Below the pieces are notes generated by a model that did no database searches, was not told the origin of the DNA, and saw only the letters and a list, made by a program, of their open reading frames with translations. Shown here one piece after another: positions 8,352 to 14,850 of a stretch of DNA of 64,000 nt; the stretch's first letter is position 1; every line of letters begins with the position of its first letter. Source of the stretch: Actinomadura macra NBRC 14102 (GTDB lineage Bacteria > Actinomycetota > Actinomycetes > Streptosporangiales > Streptosporangiaceae); the NCBI RefSeq assembly GCF_001552215.1, contig NZ_BCQT01000015.1:1-64000 (forward strand), read 5' to 3'. Both the position numbers and the translations under genes were made by a program.

Positions 8352-8397
8352 CGGGCCGGTGCCGGCCGCCCATCGTGGGGGCGTGGGCACCGGCCCG
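8352..8397. terminator. Hairpin between convergent chitinase and SH3-protein genes
   Basis: CGGGCCGGTGCC (8352-8363) and GGCACCGGCCCG (8386-8397) are perfect 12-bp complements separated by 22 bases, lying between two convergent stop codons. G+C-rich stem without a T-run, the common actinomycete form. Confidence 0.65.
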
Positions 8398-8405
8398 CCG
8401 CGGTG

Positions 8406-8882
8406 TCAGCAGTTGGAGTACTTCACGTACCACTTGCCGTTGCCGTTGCCGGTCTTGTAGTCGGCGATCCAGTTCCCGTTGTGGAGCCGCACCCACAGGT
8501 AGCCGCCCCTGCGCTGGATGCTGTGCCAGTCGGTGGTGACGTGGTCGCCGCGCCGCAGGTGGCCGACCAGGTTGTGGTCGACCCACGGGTGGCTGCGGAC
8601 GTTCAGGCGGTCCACGACCACCACGCCCCTGCACCAGCGGACGCGCTGCTCGTCCCGCTCAAGGAGCCGGTTCAACGCCTCGGCGTCCCCCTGCGCCCCG
8701 ACCTCGATCGCGCCGCCACCCTGCCCTTCCTCGTCCTGCGGGTTCGGCTGGGTGATGTTCTGCTCGTCCTGCCGCGGTTTGGGCGGCGGCTGCGACGCGC
8801 CTGCGACGGTCCCGGCCCCCAGCACCGTCCCGGCCACGATGGTGGCGACCAGACCCGAACCGAGTCTTACTGCTGCTCGCAT
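8406..8882 (-). CDS. Secreted SH3-like domain protein
   Basis: 158 residues. A signal peptide (1-29, RLGSGLVATIVAGTVLGAGTVAGA) is followed by an Asp/Glu/Gln-rich linker (30-70) and a C-terminal bacterial SH3-like domain (VVVVDRLNVRSHPWVDHNLVGHLRRGDHVTTD ... YLWVRLHNGNWIADY). Two cysteines (C84 and C158, the last residue) could form a disulfide. SH3b modules bind peptidoglycan peptides or other cell-wall ligands, so an extracellular wall-associated role is likely. Its ribosome-binding site (GGAGGAATGAG) is partly contained in an inverted repeat described separately. Confidence 0.8.
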   Translation of the reverse strand: MRAAVRLGSGLVATIVAGTVLGAGTVAGASQPPPKPRQDEQNITQPNPQDEEGQGGGAIEVGAQGDAEALNRLLERDEQRVRWCRGVVVVDRLNVRSHPWVDHNLVGHLRRGDHVTTDWHSIQRRGGYLWVRLHNGNWIADYKTGNGNGKWYVKYSNC

Positions 8883-8889
8883 CTCATTC

Positions 8890-8932
8890 CTCCAGGTCGT
8901 ACACGACTTACAGCCGCCTTCCTTACCTGGAG
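8890..8932 (-). promoter_or_regulatory. Leader inverted repeat that can mask the ribosome-binding site
   Basis: On the minus strand CTCCAGGT (8932-8925) can pair with ACCTGGAG (8897-8890), whose GGAG is part of the Shine-Dalgarno of the SH3 gene. A competing small hairpin, GTCGT-GT-ACGAC, shares two bases with the 3' arm, so the two folds exclude each other. Confidence 0.35.
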
Positions 8933-9094
8933 TAACAGATCTTACACACTAAGTAACGAAGATCTCTCCTTGACCAACCCCCGGCGACATTACCGAAATG
9001 CCCGTGTTGTTCCAGTGCCCCGCACTGCATGGACACGGGTTCGCCGACCCGGTTCAGGACCGGCCCGATCCGATGCGACCCAGCGGAATCGGGT

Positions 9095-10570
9095 CTAGTG
9101 AACGGAGGTGAGCTGGCGAAAGGCGGAATCGAGATCCTCGTCGTCCCCTCTCTCGACACTGCCGAGAACGACGGCCATGATCGCCTTACCCAGCATGGTC
9201 TTTCTCTTGTCGTGATCGATGAAACGGCTGGTCGAGTCCGAGTGCATGCGAAGGATAAAGCCGTCGGATAACGCAGTGAAAATGTCGGCGATATCCCGGA
9301 TGCTGACCTCAGAGCGGAGCCTCAGGTTATGCCGCAAGAAGATCTGTCGATAGATGGGGATCCACTTTTCCTGGGTGCTGTGGTAGACGGCGGCCAATGA
9401 TTCCTTCACCTCAGGATGATGCTCGGCGATGACGGCGGCTATGAACGCAAGGCGCAGGGCGGGATTGTTGAGCCCGGCCACCTGGTCCTGGTAACACGCC
9501 TCATGGGCCGCGTCCGCGAGATCGGTCGCGGTGGAGATCACCGCTCTGGCCTTGTCTGCGGCGATGGTGTGGGGCAGCCAGTTCTTGATCCACAGGGAGT
9601 AGGCCAGGACATCGCCTATGTAGGCGTCGCGATCAGGCCATCTGGCCAGGAAGGAGTCCTCGTCGACGGTCCTCTCGCTGCCTTTCGCCGCCTCCGCGAT
9701 GATCCTGTCACTGGAGAGGAACTCAAGGAACATCGAGGAGGAGGACGATCTCCCGGTTTTCTCCACGCGATCGCTGGGGTCGCATCCCTGGACCAAGAGC
9801 CGGAAACCGGCCTCCAGATAGTCCTTGGTGAGCGGGTGGTTCGCGAGCCTGCGCCTCTCCTCCGTCGGGGCCCGCGTATCACCGGAGACGCGGGTCAGCC
9901 GTTTGAGGATCAGTGACAGATCGTCTTCGGGTGACCACTCCAGTCGATCCGTTTCGGAGACCAGGGCGGGCAGTAGTTGGCTCAAGGTCACGGACGCGGT
10001 CTCCTCGGCCGATTCGTGCGGCCGGCTCAGCACACGAAAGAGCAGGGCGCTGGTGTGATAAACGCCCGTGTCGGCGGCCGACGGATCGATCCGCACCACT
10101 CCGAGGTTCTGACCATAGGAGATAAGATCGACAAGTGGCTCGGACAACGGGGCGAGCTTGCGTACGTCATCGGGTTCGGTGATCGCGCTCCCCGTCTTCT
10201 GGCTCTGTTCCTGCATCGCGGCGATCAGGCACACCGTGAGGTCGCGATGAGTGCGAGCAAGGAGAGAAAGATCGAAGATATGCTTCCTGATGGCGGCGAT
10301 GGGCGGGAACCTGCCCTTGATCGCTTGGTCGGCCGACTCGATGAGCTCCGTCAGTAACGGCGAATAGGCGTAGCCGATGAGGGACTGCTTCGTTCTGAAA
10401 TGATTGTAGGCGGTGGCGGTGCTCACGCCGGCGGCCTTGGCAACGTCTTCCACTCTAGTTCCGTGCCACCCTCGTTCGGCGAAGAGGGTCAGAGCTGCCT
10501 CCAGCAGGGCGCTACGTGTTCGCCTTTTCTTGGTTTCGGCGCTGCGCTGTCGGGGGGCAGAAGCATTCAT
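9095..10570 (-). CDS. Double-length TetR-family transcriptional regulator
   Basis: 491 residues, over twice the usual ~200. Residues 18-66 are a normal TetR helix-turn-helix (RSALLEAALTLFAERGWHGTRVEDVAKAAGVSTATAYNHFRTKQSLI) followed by a typical ligand-binding helical bundle to about 205. From about 235 a second copy seems to begin: TKDYLEAGFRLLV ... SSSSMFLEFLSSDRIIAEAA matches the spacing of a TetR HTH but with a degraded recognition helix, then another all-helical domain to the end. It may therefore act as a covalent pseudo-dimer. Codon use is visibly more A/T-rich than in flanking genes. No adjacent target gene is obvious. Confidence 0.8.
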   Translation of the reverse strand: MNASAPRQRSAETKKRRTRSALLEAALTLFAERGWHGTRVEDVAKAAGVSTATAYNHFRTKQSLIGYAYSPLLTELIESADQAIKGRFPPIAAIRKHIFDLSLLARTHRDLTVCLIAAMQEQSQKTGSAITEPDDVRKLAPLSEPLVDLISYGQNLGVVRIDPSAADTGVYHTSALLFRVLSRPHESAEETASVTLSQLLPALVSETDRLEWSPEDDLSLILKRLTRVSGDTRAPTEERRRLANHPLTKDYLEAGFRLLVQGCDPSDRVEKTGRSSSSSMFLEFLSSDRIIAEAAKGSERTVDEDSFLARWPDRDAYIGDVLAYSLWIKNWLPHTIAADKARAVISTATDLADAAHEACYQDQVAGLNNPALRLAFIAAVIAEHHPEVKESLAAVYHSTQEKWIPIYRQIFLRHNLRLRSEVSIRDIADIFTALSDGFILRMHSDSTSRFIDHDKRKTMLGKAIMAVVLGSVERGDDEDLDSAFRQLTSVH

Positions 10571-10785
10571 CGGTTCAGCATAGCATGAGTCAAGATGTCA
10601 ATACCGCAATTTATGGGCCGCTTCAGGCGACCCCTAAGGGTGGTATCGACAGATCCTTCGATTCAATAACGGAAGCTGTTTAAAGGTTGTCCGAATATTC
10701 ACGTGACTTGGTCCGAATAGTCTGCTTCTTGGGTGGATCGAGATAAACACGCGCCGATCTCGATCTGAAGCGGTGTCGGGCCGTC

Positions 10786-10995
10786 GTGACCTTCGAGGTC
10801 ATCCGGCAGATCCCGCGGCCATCGCCGGTGATCGTAATGAGCCGGTTTGGTTGCCGAACGGACCATGCCCGCACTGAAAACGATGCGGTGCCGCACTGCG
10901 CGGCATTCACCCTGCGCGTCGGAGAATGTGCCGAATGTGGCAATCGTTGGACCGTGGAGCCGATGATGGTTATCGAGGCGGAGGCGGAGAGATGA
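10786..10995 (+). CDS. Small Cys-rich hypothetical protein
   Basis: 69 residues from GTG 10786. The protein has a CxxC (GECAECGNRW) plus further Cys and His (RFGCRTDHA, PHCAAF), a pattern suggesting a small metal-binding or zinc-ribbon-like fold. About 70% of third codon positions are G or C and the composition is protein-like, supporting real coding. The stop overlaps the start of the next small gene as ATGA. Function not recognised. Confidence 0.45.
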   Translation: MTFEVIRQIPRPSPVIVMSRFGCRTDHARTENDAVPHCAAFTLRVGECAECGNRWTVEPMMVIEAEAER

Positions 10996-11207
10996 ACGCC
11001 CCGTGGCGCGAGGTGCTGTTCCGGGGAAGTCGCCGGCCGGCGGTCACCGCGCCCTCGGTGTGGCGGTCGAGCCCCGTCCTTGTGCTGGAGGTCGGCCCTT
11101 CGCGCCGGTGTCAGGCCTCGGCGATGCCGCCCGCCGAGGCCGCCCTCCTTCGAGATCTTGAAATACGTGAACGCCGAGGTGGCGAGGGGTCTCCTCGTGC
11201 CGAGTAA
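10992..11207 (+). CDS. Small hypothetical protein, coupled to the preceding gene
   Basis: 71 residues from ATG 10992, whose first base lies within the stop region of the upstream small gene (ATGA overlap); GGCGGAGAG upstream could serve as ribosome-binding site. Basic, Arg/Pro-rich, with no recognisable domain. The coupling is the main argument that it is translated; composition alone is weak, so it might be non-coding. Confidence 0.3.
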   Translation: MNAPWREVLFRGSRRPAVTAPSVWRSSPVLVLEVGPSRRCQASAMPPAEAALLRDLEIRERRGGEGSPRAE

Positions 11208-11240
11208 TTACTCCAAGTTGGCTATCTGTTCTGGAGTAAT
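11207..11240. promoter_or_regulatory. Inverted repeat ATTACTCCA / TGGAGTAAT, operator candidate
   Basis: A perfect 9-bp inverted repeat (11207-11215 and 11232-11240, 16-base spacer) ending 8 bases before the -35 element of the promoter at 11249. The ACTCCA/TGGAGT arms recur in the repeat at 12994-13039. Confidence 0.5.
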
Positions 11241-11248
11241 GACTAGCG

Positions 11249-11277
11249 TTGACTAGAACTTGGCTGATCGCTAGGCT
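11249..11277 (+). promoter_or_regulatory. Sigma-70-type promoter TTGACT-N17-TAGGCT
   Basis: TTGACT (11249-11254), exactly 17 bases, then TAGGCT (11272-11277) match the actinobacterial housekeeping consensus well (TTGACN, TANNNT). TGACTAG is repeated at 11240-11246 and 11250-11256, the second copy overlapping the -35. Predicted start of transcription is near 11284; no coding frame with a credible start follows. Confidence 0.55.
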
Positions 11278-11283
11278 CGGGTC

Positions 11284-11516
11284 CTGCTCGACGTGACCAG
11301 CGGGGCGGATGAGGCCGAAGAGATGAGGCCTTCCCGGGGCGGTGCCGACGAATGTCGAGGGTCACCGGACCCGAGCAGACACGGTCTGAGCCGATTGGGC
11401 TCAGCCGAATTGAGCGACACTGAATCTGTAGAACGAGAGGATGACTACGTGGGCGGCAGCGGTGCCTAGTCTCAACTGAATGATCACAGCGCGTACCCAT
11501 CGGGTACGCGCTGTTC
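11284..11516 (+). ncRNA. Candidate structured non-coding RNA (~230 nt)
   Basis: This gene-free stretch follows a consensus-like promoter and ends in a perfect hairpin. Nested stems can be seen directly: CTGCTCG (11284-11290) with CGAGCAG (11372-11378); inside it GTGACC (11293-11298) with GGTCAC (11360-11365); inside that AGGCC (11312-11316) with GGCCT (11327-11331). A separate 7-bp hairpin CTGAGCC-GATTG-GGCTCAG follows (11386-11404), then TTGAG/CTCAA and the 3' hairpin. It lacks the conserved cores of RNase P, SRP or tmRNA. Could be a 6S-like or novel regulatory RNA; expression is not shown. Confidence 0.5.
11486..11514. terminator. Perfect 13-bp stem, 3-base loop hairpin
   Basis: ACAGCGCGTACCC, ATC, GGGTACGCGCTGT: 13 perfect pairs with a 3-base loop. 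It follows the candidate RNA on the plus strand and also lies downstream of the convergent gene ending at 11623, so it may terminate both. Only a short T-rich tail (TTCTGGT) follows. Confidence 0.65.
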
Positions 11517-11622
11517 TGGTAGTTCGCTGTGAACAGGTTCTGTGCTCGGCTACCGTGCGCCCTTACCGCCCATGCGATAATCCCTGTCTCGCCGCTGCTC
11601 GCATCTGCCCGGCTACAGCCAG

Positions 11623-12684
11623 TCATGGTTCCCAGCTCCAAGCTACACCATAGTGGAGCAGGGGTTCCAGGGGCCGGCCGTCGAAGATCTTGTAGACGTA
11701 CGAGCCGCGGTCGAGTCGCTCCAAATGCTGCCTGTCCCGGATATCCGGCTCCAGTTCTCCTTTGGTGTCCGAGGCCGCACGGAACCACCAGACGCGGCTC
11801 GGTGTCATCCTCGGGTCGAAGAGGAGCTGGAATTCGATGCGTTTGGTGTGCTCGGTGAGGGGCTTCCACCTCAGTACCGGTTCCGCGCGGACTTCGCTGT
11901 TCACGCGCACGCGGTAGGCGAAGACATATATTCCGTCATCGGAACCGAGTCGTTTGGGCAGCTCCAGCGTCGCGATGACGCCTCCCGCGCTGTTCTCGCT
12001 CTTCCGCGCGACGTCGCAACCGAAGATCGGCTCGATGTCGAGAACACCTGGCCGGCTCTCGCTGTAGTAGCGGTACTCGACGGTGACCTGGGGGTTGGCC
12101 TGGGGAACGAGCGCCTTCAGCCATACGCGCACGTCATTCTGGACGATGGCGCCGGCCGCTGAGAACTGGCATGTGTAGGAGATGGCCTCGGTGGCGAGCG
12201 TCGAGGGTTCACCGGTGTGGCTGTGCTCGGTCTTGACCCGCCCCTCGGAGTCGCCGATCTGTGCGATCTCCTCTGCCAGGAAGCGGGACACCTTCTCGAT
12301 CCCGTCGTTCTCGCGTCGTTCGAGTGTGCGAAGGCTGTCGACCCGGTACTTGCGCACGTCGGGGTCGGTCGAGTGTTTGAGATCCGTACTGTAACTGGTT
12401 CTCCGGGCGGTGAGCGTGTCCTCGGCATATTTACGGTCGAAGCGCAACGCCACGAGTAGTGGGCCACGAAATTTCGGGTCACTGAGCGCTTCCACCAGCG
12501 CTTTCAATTCTGCGACGCAGGTCTCGATCGTCGTCGGACGATGTGTGGACGAGAGTCGCCGACGGAGCGCGGCCACCAGTTCTGGACACTCCATAAGTCG
12601 TTCGACGGTACAGCCCATGTCCTGTCGCAGTTCCTTGAGACTGCGCGTGTACCTCCGGCGCGCATCCGCTGTACCGTCGTCCAT
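11623..12684 (-). CDS. Unrecognised 353-residue protein
   Basis: I do not recognise a known family. The first ~150 residues are charged and helical (RRRYTRSLKELRQDMGCTVERLMECPELVAALRRRL; later RRENDGIEKVSRFLAEEIAQIG), while the C-terminal ~200 residues are rich in beta-branched and aromatic residues with alternating hydrophobics (VTVEYRYYSESRPGVLDIEPIFG, IYVFAYRVRVNSEVRAEPVLRWKPL), suggesting a beta-sandwich. No signal peptide or membrane helix, so cytoplasmic. A TATAAC box (minus strand, 12780-12775) lies upstream. It is divergent from the cyclase-like gene across an intergenic region with a perfect inverted repeat, hinting at a two-gene signalling or defence-type pair; this is inference. 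Confidence 0.75.
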   Translation of the reverse strand: MDDGTADARRRYTRSLKELRQDMGCTVERLMECPELVAALRRRLSSTHRPTTIETCVAELKALVEALSDPKFRGPLLVALRFDRKYAEDTLTARRTSYSTDLKHSTDPDVRKYRVDSLRTLERRENDGIEKVSRFLAEEIAQIGDSEGRVKTEHSHTGEPSTLATEAISYTCQFSAAGAIVQNDVRVWLKALVPQANPQVTVEYRYYSESRPGVLDIEPIFGCDVARKSENSAGGVIATLELPKRLGSDDGIYVFAYRVRVNSEVRAEPVLRWKPLTEHTKRIEFQLLFDPRMTPSRVWWFRAASDTKGELEPDIRDRQHLERLDRGSYVYKIFDGRPLEPLLHYGVAWSWEP

Positions 12685-13098
12685 CGTTCGTGCCTTTCGA
12701 GTTCCCTCGGGATCGTGGAGTACTCGGCTTGTCCGGTAGCTGGTCGTTTACATCCCCCCGCCGTCCTGCCTAGCGTTATAGCCAGGAAAGTGGCACGTGG
12801 TTCTCCAACGGAGAAGGGATTCTTGCATACTCGTGCGAGATCATTCGTCAGGCTGCCGGAGTCCTTCCCAACCCTGCGTCGGTTGTAGTCCTAAACCGGG
12901 AGGAACCGGCCACTGGATCTTTGTCCTCGCGCAGCCTTCTGTGCGGGACGCGGCGTTCCCTCAGAGCAGGGCGGGGAATCGTCTGCTTGATTGACTCCAG
13001 TTTGGGGCCGCGGTTTCTGTCGTCTGACCAAACTGGAGTTGAAGGGCGATCGGAACAGAGCTAACCGTCGGTTCGCACTGCGGGAGATGAGGTTGGTC
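12685..13098. promoter_or_regulatory. Divergent intergenic region with perfect 12-bp inverted repeat
   Basis: 414 bases between the unknown 353-residue gene and the cyclase-like gene. The clear element is ACTCCAGTTTGG (12994-13005) paired with CCAAACTGGAGT (13028-13039), spacer 22, placed 60 bases before the cyclase-like start. Its ACTCCA/TGGAGT arms match the repeat at 11207-11240, so one regulator may serve both. A minus-strand TATAAC box is at 12780-12775. Otherwise I see no gene here. Confidence 0.5.
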
Positions 13099-13905
13099 AT
13101 GGGAGTAAGGAACGTGGCGACTTCGAGATCGTCAAATAGTCAAATAACGGACTCTCGGTCCGATCTCGACGGCGAGCGGTTGGAGTTCGGCTACCACTTC
13201 GTGACCGCGGTCGACGTCGAGGGATTCAGCAGGCTGAGCGTGCTGGACCAGGTCGGCGTGCAGGACGTGCTGCGCCGGGCCCTCGATGACGCGGCAGTGC
13301 GGGCCGCCCTCGACCGTGCTTCCTGGTACCGCCAGGCGCGCGGTGACGGAGAGCTCGCCGTCCTCCCGAGGGACACCGACGTGCTGGGACTGGTCGCCGC
13401 CTACCCTCGCGAGTTCGCCCGTTCGCTTGCGACGGTGAACGCCGAGCGAGGGCCCGGTCCGCGCATCCGGGTACGCCTGGCCATTCATCACGGGACCGTC
13501 ATCGGGGGCCCGTTCGGTCCGGTCGGCCCGGCCCCGATTCTCGTCTCGCGGCTGGTCGATTCGGACGGTCTGCGTCGCGAACTGAGTGAACGGCAGGCGA
13601 TGGATCTCGTCTTCGCGCTGTCGGCCACGGTGTACACGGAGGTCGTGGAAAGCAGGCTGGGCGCATTGTCGCCCGAAGATTTCCACGCGCTGGTCGTCCA
13701 GGGCAAAGGGACGGATCATCTCGCTTATGTGCACGGCGACCGGCGGAGCGGGGAAGGTCTGCGGTCTCTCGTCCCGGAGATGCCCGCGTGGGCGAAACCA
13801 GAATGCCCGCCCGACGATGACGAGTTCTCCGCCCCGATGCTGCATCCCTCGCCCGCGCTGCCGATGCCACCGCGTGACCTCTCCATCGTGGGCGAGCACT
13901 CCTGA
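13099..13905 (+). CDS. Class III nucleotidyl cyclase-like protein (probably divergent)
   Basis: 268 residues from ATG 13099 (GAGG upstream; GTG 13114 and ATG 13087 are alternatives). The core resembles the class III adenylate/guanylate cyclase fold: first metal-binding Asp in AVDVEGFSRL, second in the ARGDGELAVLP turn, and strand IRVRLAIHHGTVIGG before the dimer-arm region. The usual transition-state motif (N-x-x-x-R in VNLAAR) reads PILVSRLV: Arg is kept, Asn is not. Thus it may bind a nucleotide or make an unusual product, or be inactive. The C-terminal ~60 residues are Pro/Asp-rich. No sensor domain is fused; the divergent 353-residue protein is the likeliest partner. Confidence 0.7.
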   Translation: MGVRNVATSRSSNSQITDSRSDLDGERLEFGYHFVTAVDVEGFSRLSVLDQVGVQDVLRRALDDAAVRAALDRASWYRQARGDGELAVLPRDTDVLGLVAAYPREFARSLATVNAERGPGPRIRVRLAIHHGTVIGGPFGPVGPAPILVSRLVDSDGLRRELSERQAMDLVFALSATVYTEVVESRLGALSPEDFHALVVQGKGTDHLAYVHGDRRSGEGLRSLVPEMPAWAKPECPPDDDEFSAPMLHPSPALPMPPRDLSIVGEHS

Positions 13906-14022
13906 GCGGGGTGGTCCCGGGGGTGGGCGTGCCTTGTTCTCGCAGGTGAACACGTTCCGGGTGAGGGTTCTCGGGCGGTTCGGAACGGAGAGTGAAATAA
14001 GCGCTGCTCAGCGGTTCCCTAA

Positions 14023-14051
14023 GTGAGGGTTAAGGGGGTTCTAGTGAGGGT
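14023..14051 (+). repeat. GTGAGGGT direct repeats, 21-bp period
   Basis: GTGAGGGT at 14023-14030 and 14044-14051 lie two helical turns apart; a third copy is at 13961-13968. The last copy ends 10 bases before a TAGCGT box (14062-14067), the layout seen at promoters activated by regulators that bind direct repeats next to the -10 element. Confidence 0.4.
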
Positions 14052-14073
14052 GGGGGCGGCTTAGCGTTGCGGT

Positions 14074-14218
14074 GTCACATCCAATACGGCGGAGGTGCAC
14101 AGGCGGAGAGCAGAGTGAACGTCGGCTGAGGTTCCGACTGAGGTTCCTGTTTGAGACAGGTTTCTGGCCTGCACGGCCTTGACCCCGCTCGGGGGCCGTG
14201 CGGGCCAGAAGCCTTTTT
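14074..14218 (+). ncRNA. Candidate small RNA ending in a strong terminator
   Basis: The 312-base stretch 13906-14217 has no credible gene. From the possible -10 box TAGCGT (14062-14067) a ~145-base transcript would run to the intrinsic terminator at 14162-14218. It contains a doubled CTGAGGTTCC and only tiny open frames (for example GTG 14094, 7 codons). It could instead be the 3' untranslated tail of the cyclase-like gene, which ends at 13905. Confidence 0.35.
14162..14218 (+). terminator. Intrinsic terminator, 17-bp stem plus T-run
   Basis: TTCTGGCCTGCACGGCC (14162-14178) pairs with GGCCGTGCGGGCCAGAA (14194-14210) with a single G-U, 15-base loop, followed by GCC and TTTTT (14214-14218). 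This is the clearest rho-independent terminator in the window. It abuts the stop codon of the convergent TetR gene, so the stem may also block that transcript. Confidence 0.85.
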
Positions 14219-14778
14219 CAGGTGCGGGGGAGAGCGCCGAAGAGGAGCAGGCGGAAGGCGTCCGCGGTGCCGGCGGCGGTGGTGTCGCCGGTGGCGAGCC
14301 GGCGGATGGCGAGGCCGTAGAGCATGGCGACCACGGCGGGGGCGTGCTGCTCGGCGTCGGGGATGCCCACATCCGTGAGGACGGCCGCGGCCAGGCGGTC
14401 GTAGGCGGCGACGGAGCGGGTCGAGGCGTCGCGGATGCCGGGGTCGCGGGCGGCGTGCAGATGGAGTTCCAGGTTGGCGATCTGCTCGGGGCCGCGGGCG
14501 AAGCCGGCCACGGCCTTCTCCACCTGGTCCGCGGCCCGGGTGGGGGCCAGGTCCGACTTGTTGAGGGTCGCGATGTAGGCGGTGATGTGGGCGATCTCGT
14601 CGTCGACGAAGGCGCGCAGGGCCTCGCGGAGCAGGTCCTCCTGGCTGGGGAAGTGGTAGGTGAGGGAGCCGAGTGAGACGCCGGCCTCGCGGGCCACGGC
14701 GCGGTTGGTCACGGCGCCGAGGCCCTGCTCGCCGATCAGGCGGAGGGTGGCTTGGACGATCTGGTCGCGGGCGCTCAT
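14218..14778 (-). CDS. TetR-family regulator, probable repressor of the divergent amidase
   Basis: 186 residues. N-terminal HTH (about 4-50: RDQIVQATLRLIGEQGLGAVTNRAVAREAGVSLGSLTYHFPSQEDLL) and an all-helical C-terminal ligand domain with YGLAIRRLATGD near the end. It is divergent from the amidase at 14851; a 20-bp perfect palindrome lies between the two starts, closest to the amidase GTG, so it most likely represses both itself and the amidase. Ligand unknown, perhaps an amide or the amidase product. Confidence 0.88.
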   Translation of the reverse strand: MSARDQIVQATLRLIGEQGLGAVTNRAVAREAGVSLGSLTYHFPSQEDLLREALRAFVDDEIAHITAYIATLNKSDLAPTRAADQVEKAVAGFARGPEQIANLELHLHAARDPGIRDASTRSVAAYDRLAAAVLTDVGIPDAEQHAPAVVAMLYGLAIRRLATGDTTAAGTADAFRLLLFGALPRT

Positions 14779-14815
14779 CGGTGCACAGTCTTCCGTAAGG
14801 CGGAGGTCCTCGCTA

Positions 14816-14835
14816 TCGTTCGTTCGAACGAACGA
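14816..14835. promoter_or_regulatory. 20-bp perfect palindrome, TetR operator
   Basis: TCGTTCGTTCGAACGAACGA is fully self-complementary. It lies 37 bases from the TetR start (14778) and 15 bases before the amidase GTG (14851), the expected operator position for a divergently transcribed TetR repressor. Confidence 0.75.
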
Positions 14836-14850
14836 GATGTGAGGGGCGGC

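Noticed and set aside
9029..9271. An 80-codon frame antisense to the tail of the double TetR gene
   Set aside because: Codon bias favours the minus strand, and the product has no motif.
11284..11516. tRNA, RNase P, SRP RNA or tmRNA as explanation of the structured region
   Set aside because: No acceptor/T-arm sequence such as GTTCRANYC with CCA, no GGAAG-type SRP loop and no RNase P conserved core were seen.
13946..14026. A 26-codon frame whose translation (VNTFRVRVLGRFGTE) looks like the N-terminus of a SARP regulator
   Set aside because: It stops after 26 codons, has no ribosome-binding site, and no homologous sequence continues in another frame; it may be a chance match or a tiny remnant.
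9000..14220. Genomic island or prophage explanation for the more A/T-rich stretch
   Set aside because: No integrase, transposase, tRNA end or attachment-like direct repeats were found at its edges; composition shift alone is not enough.
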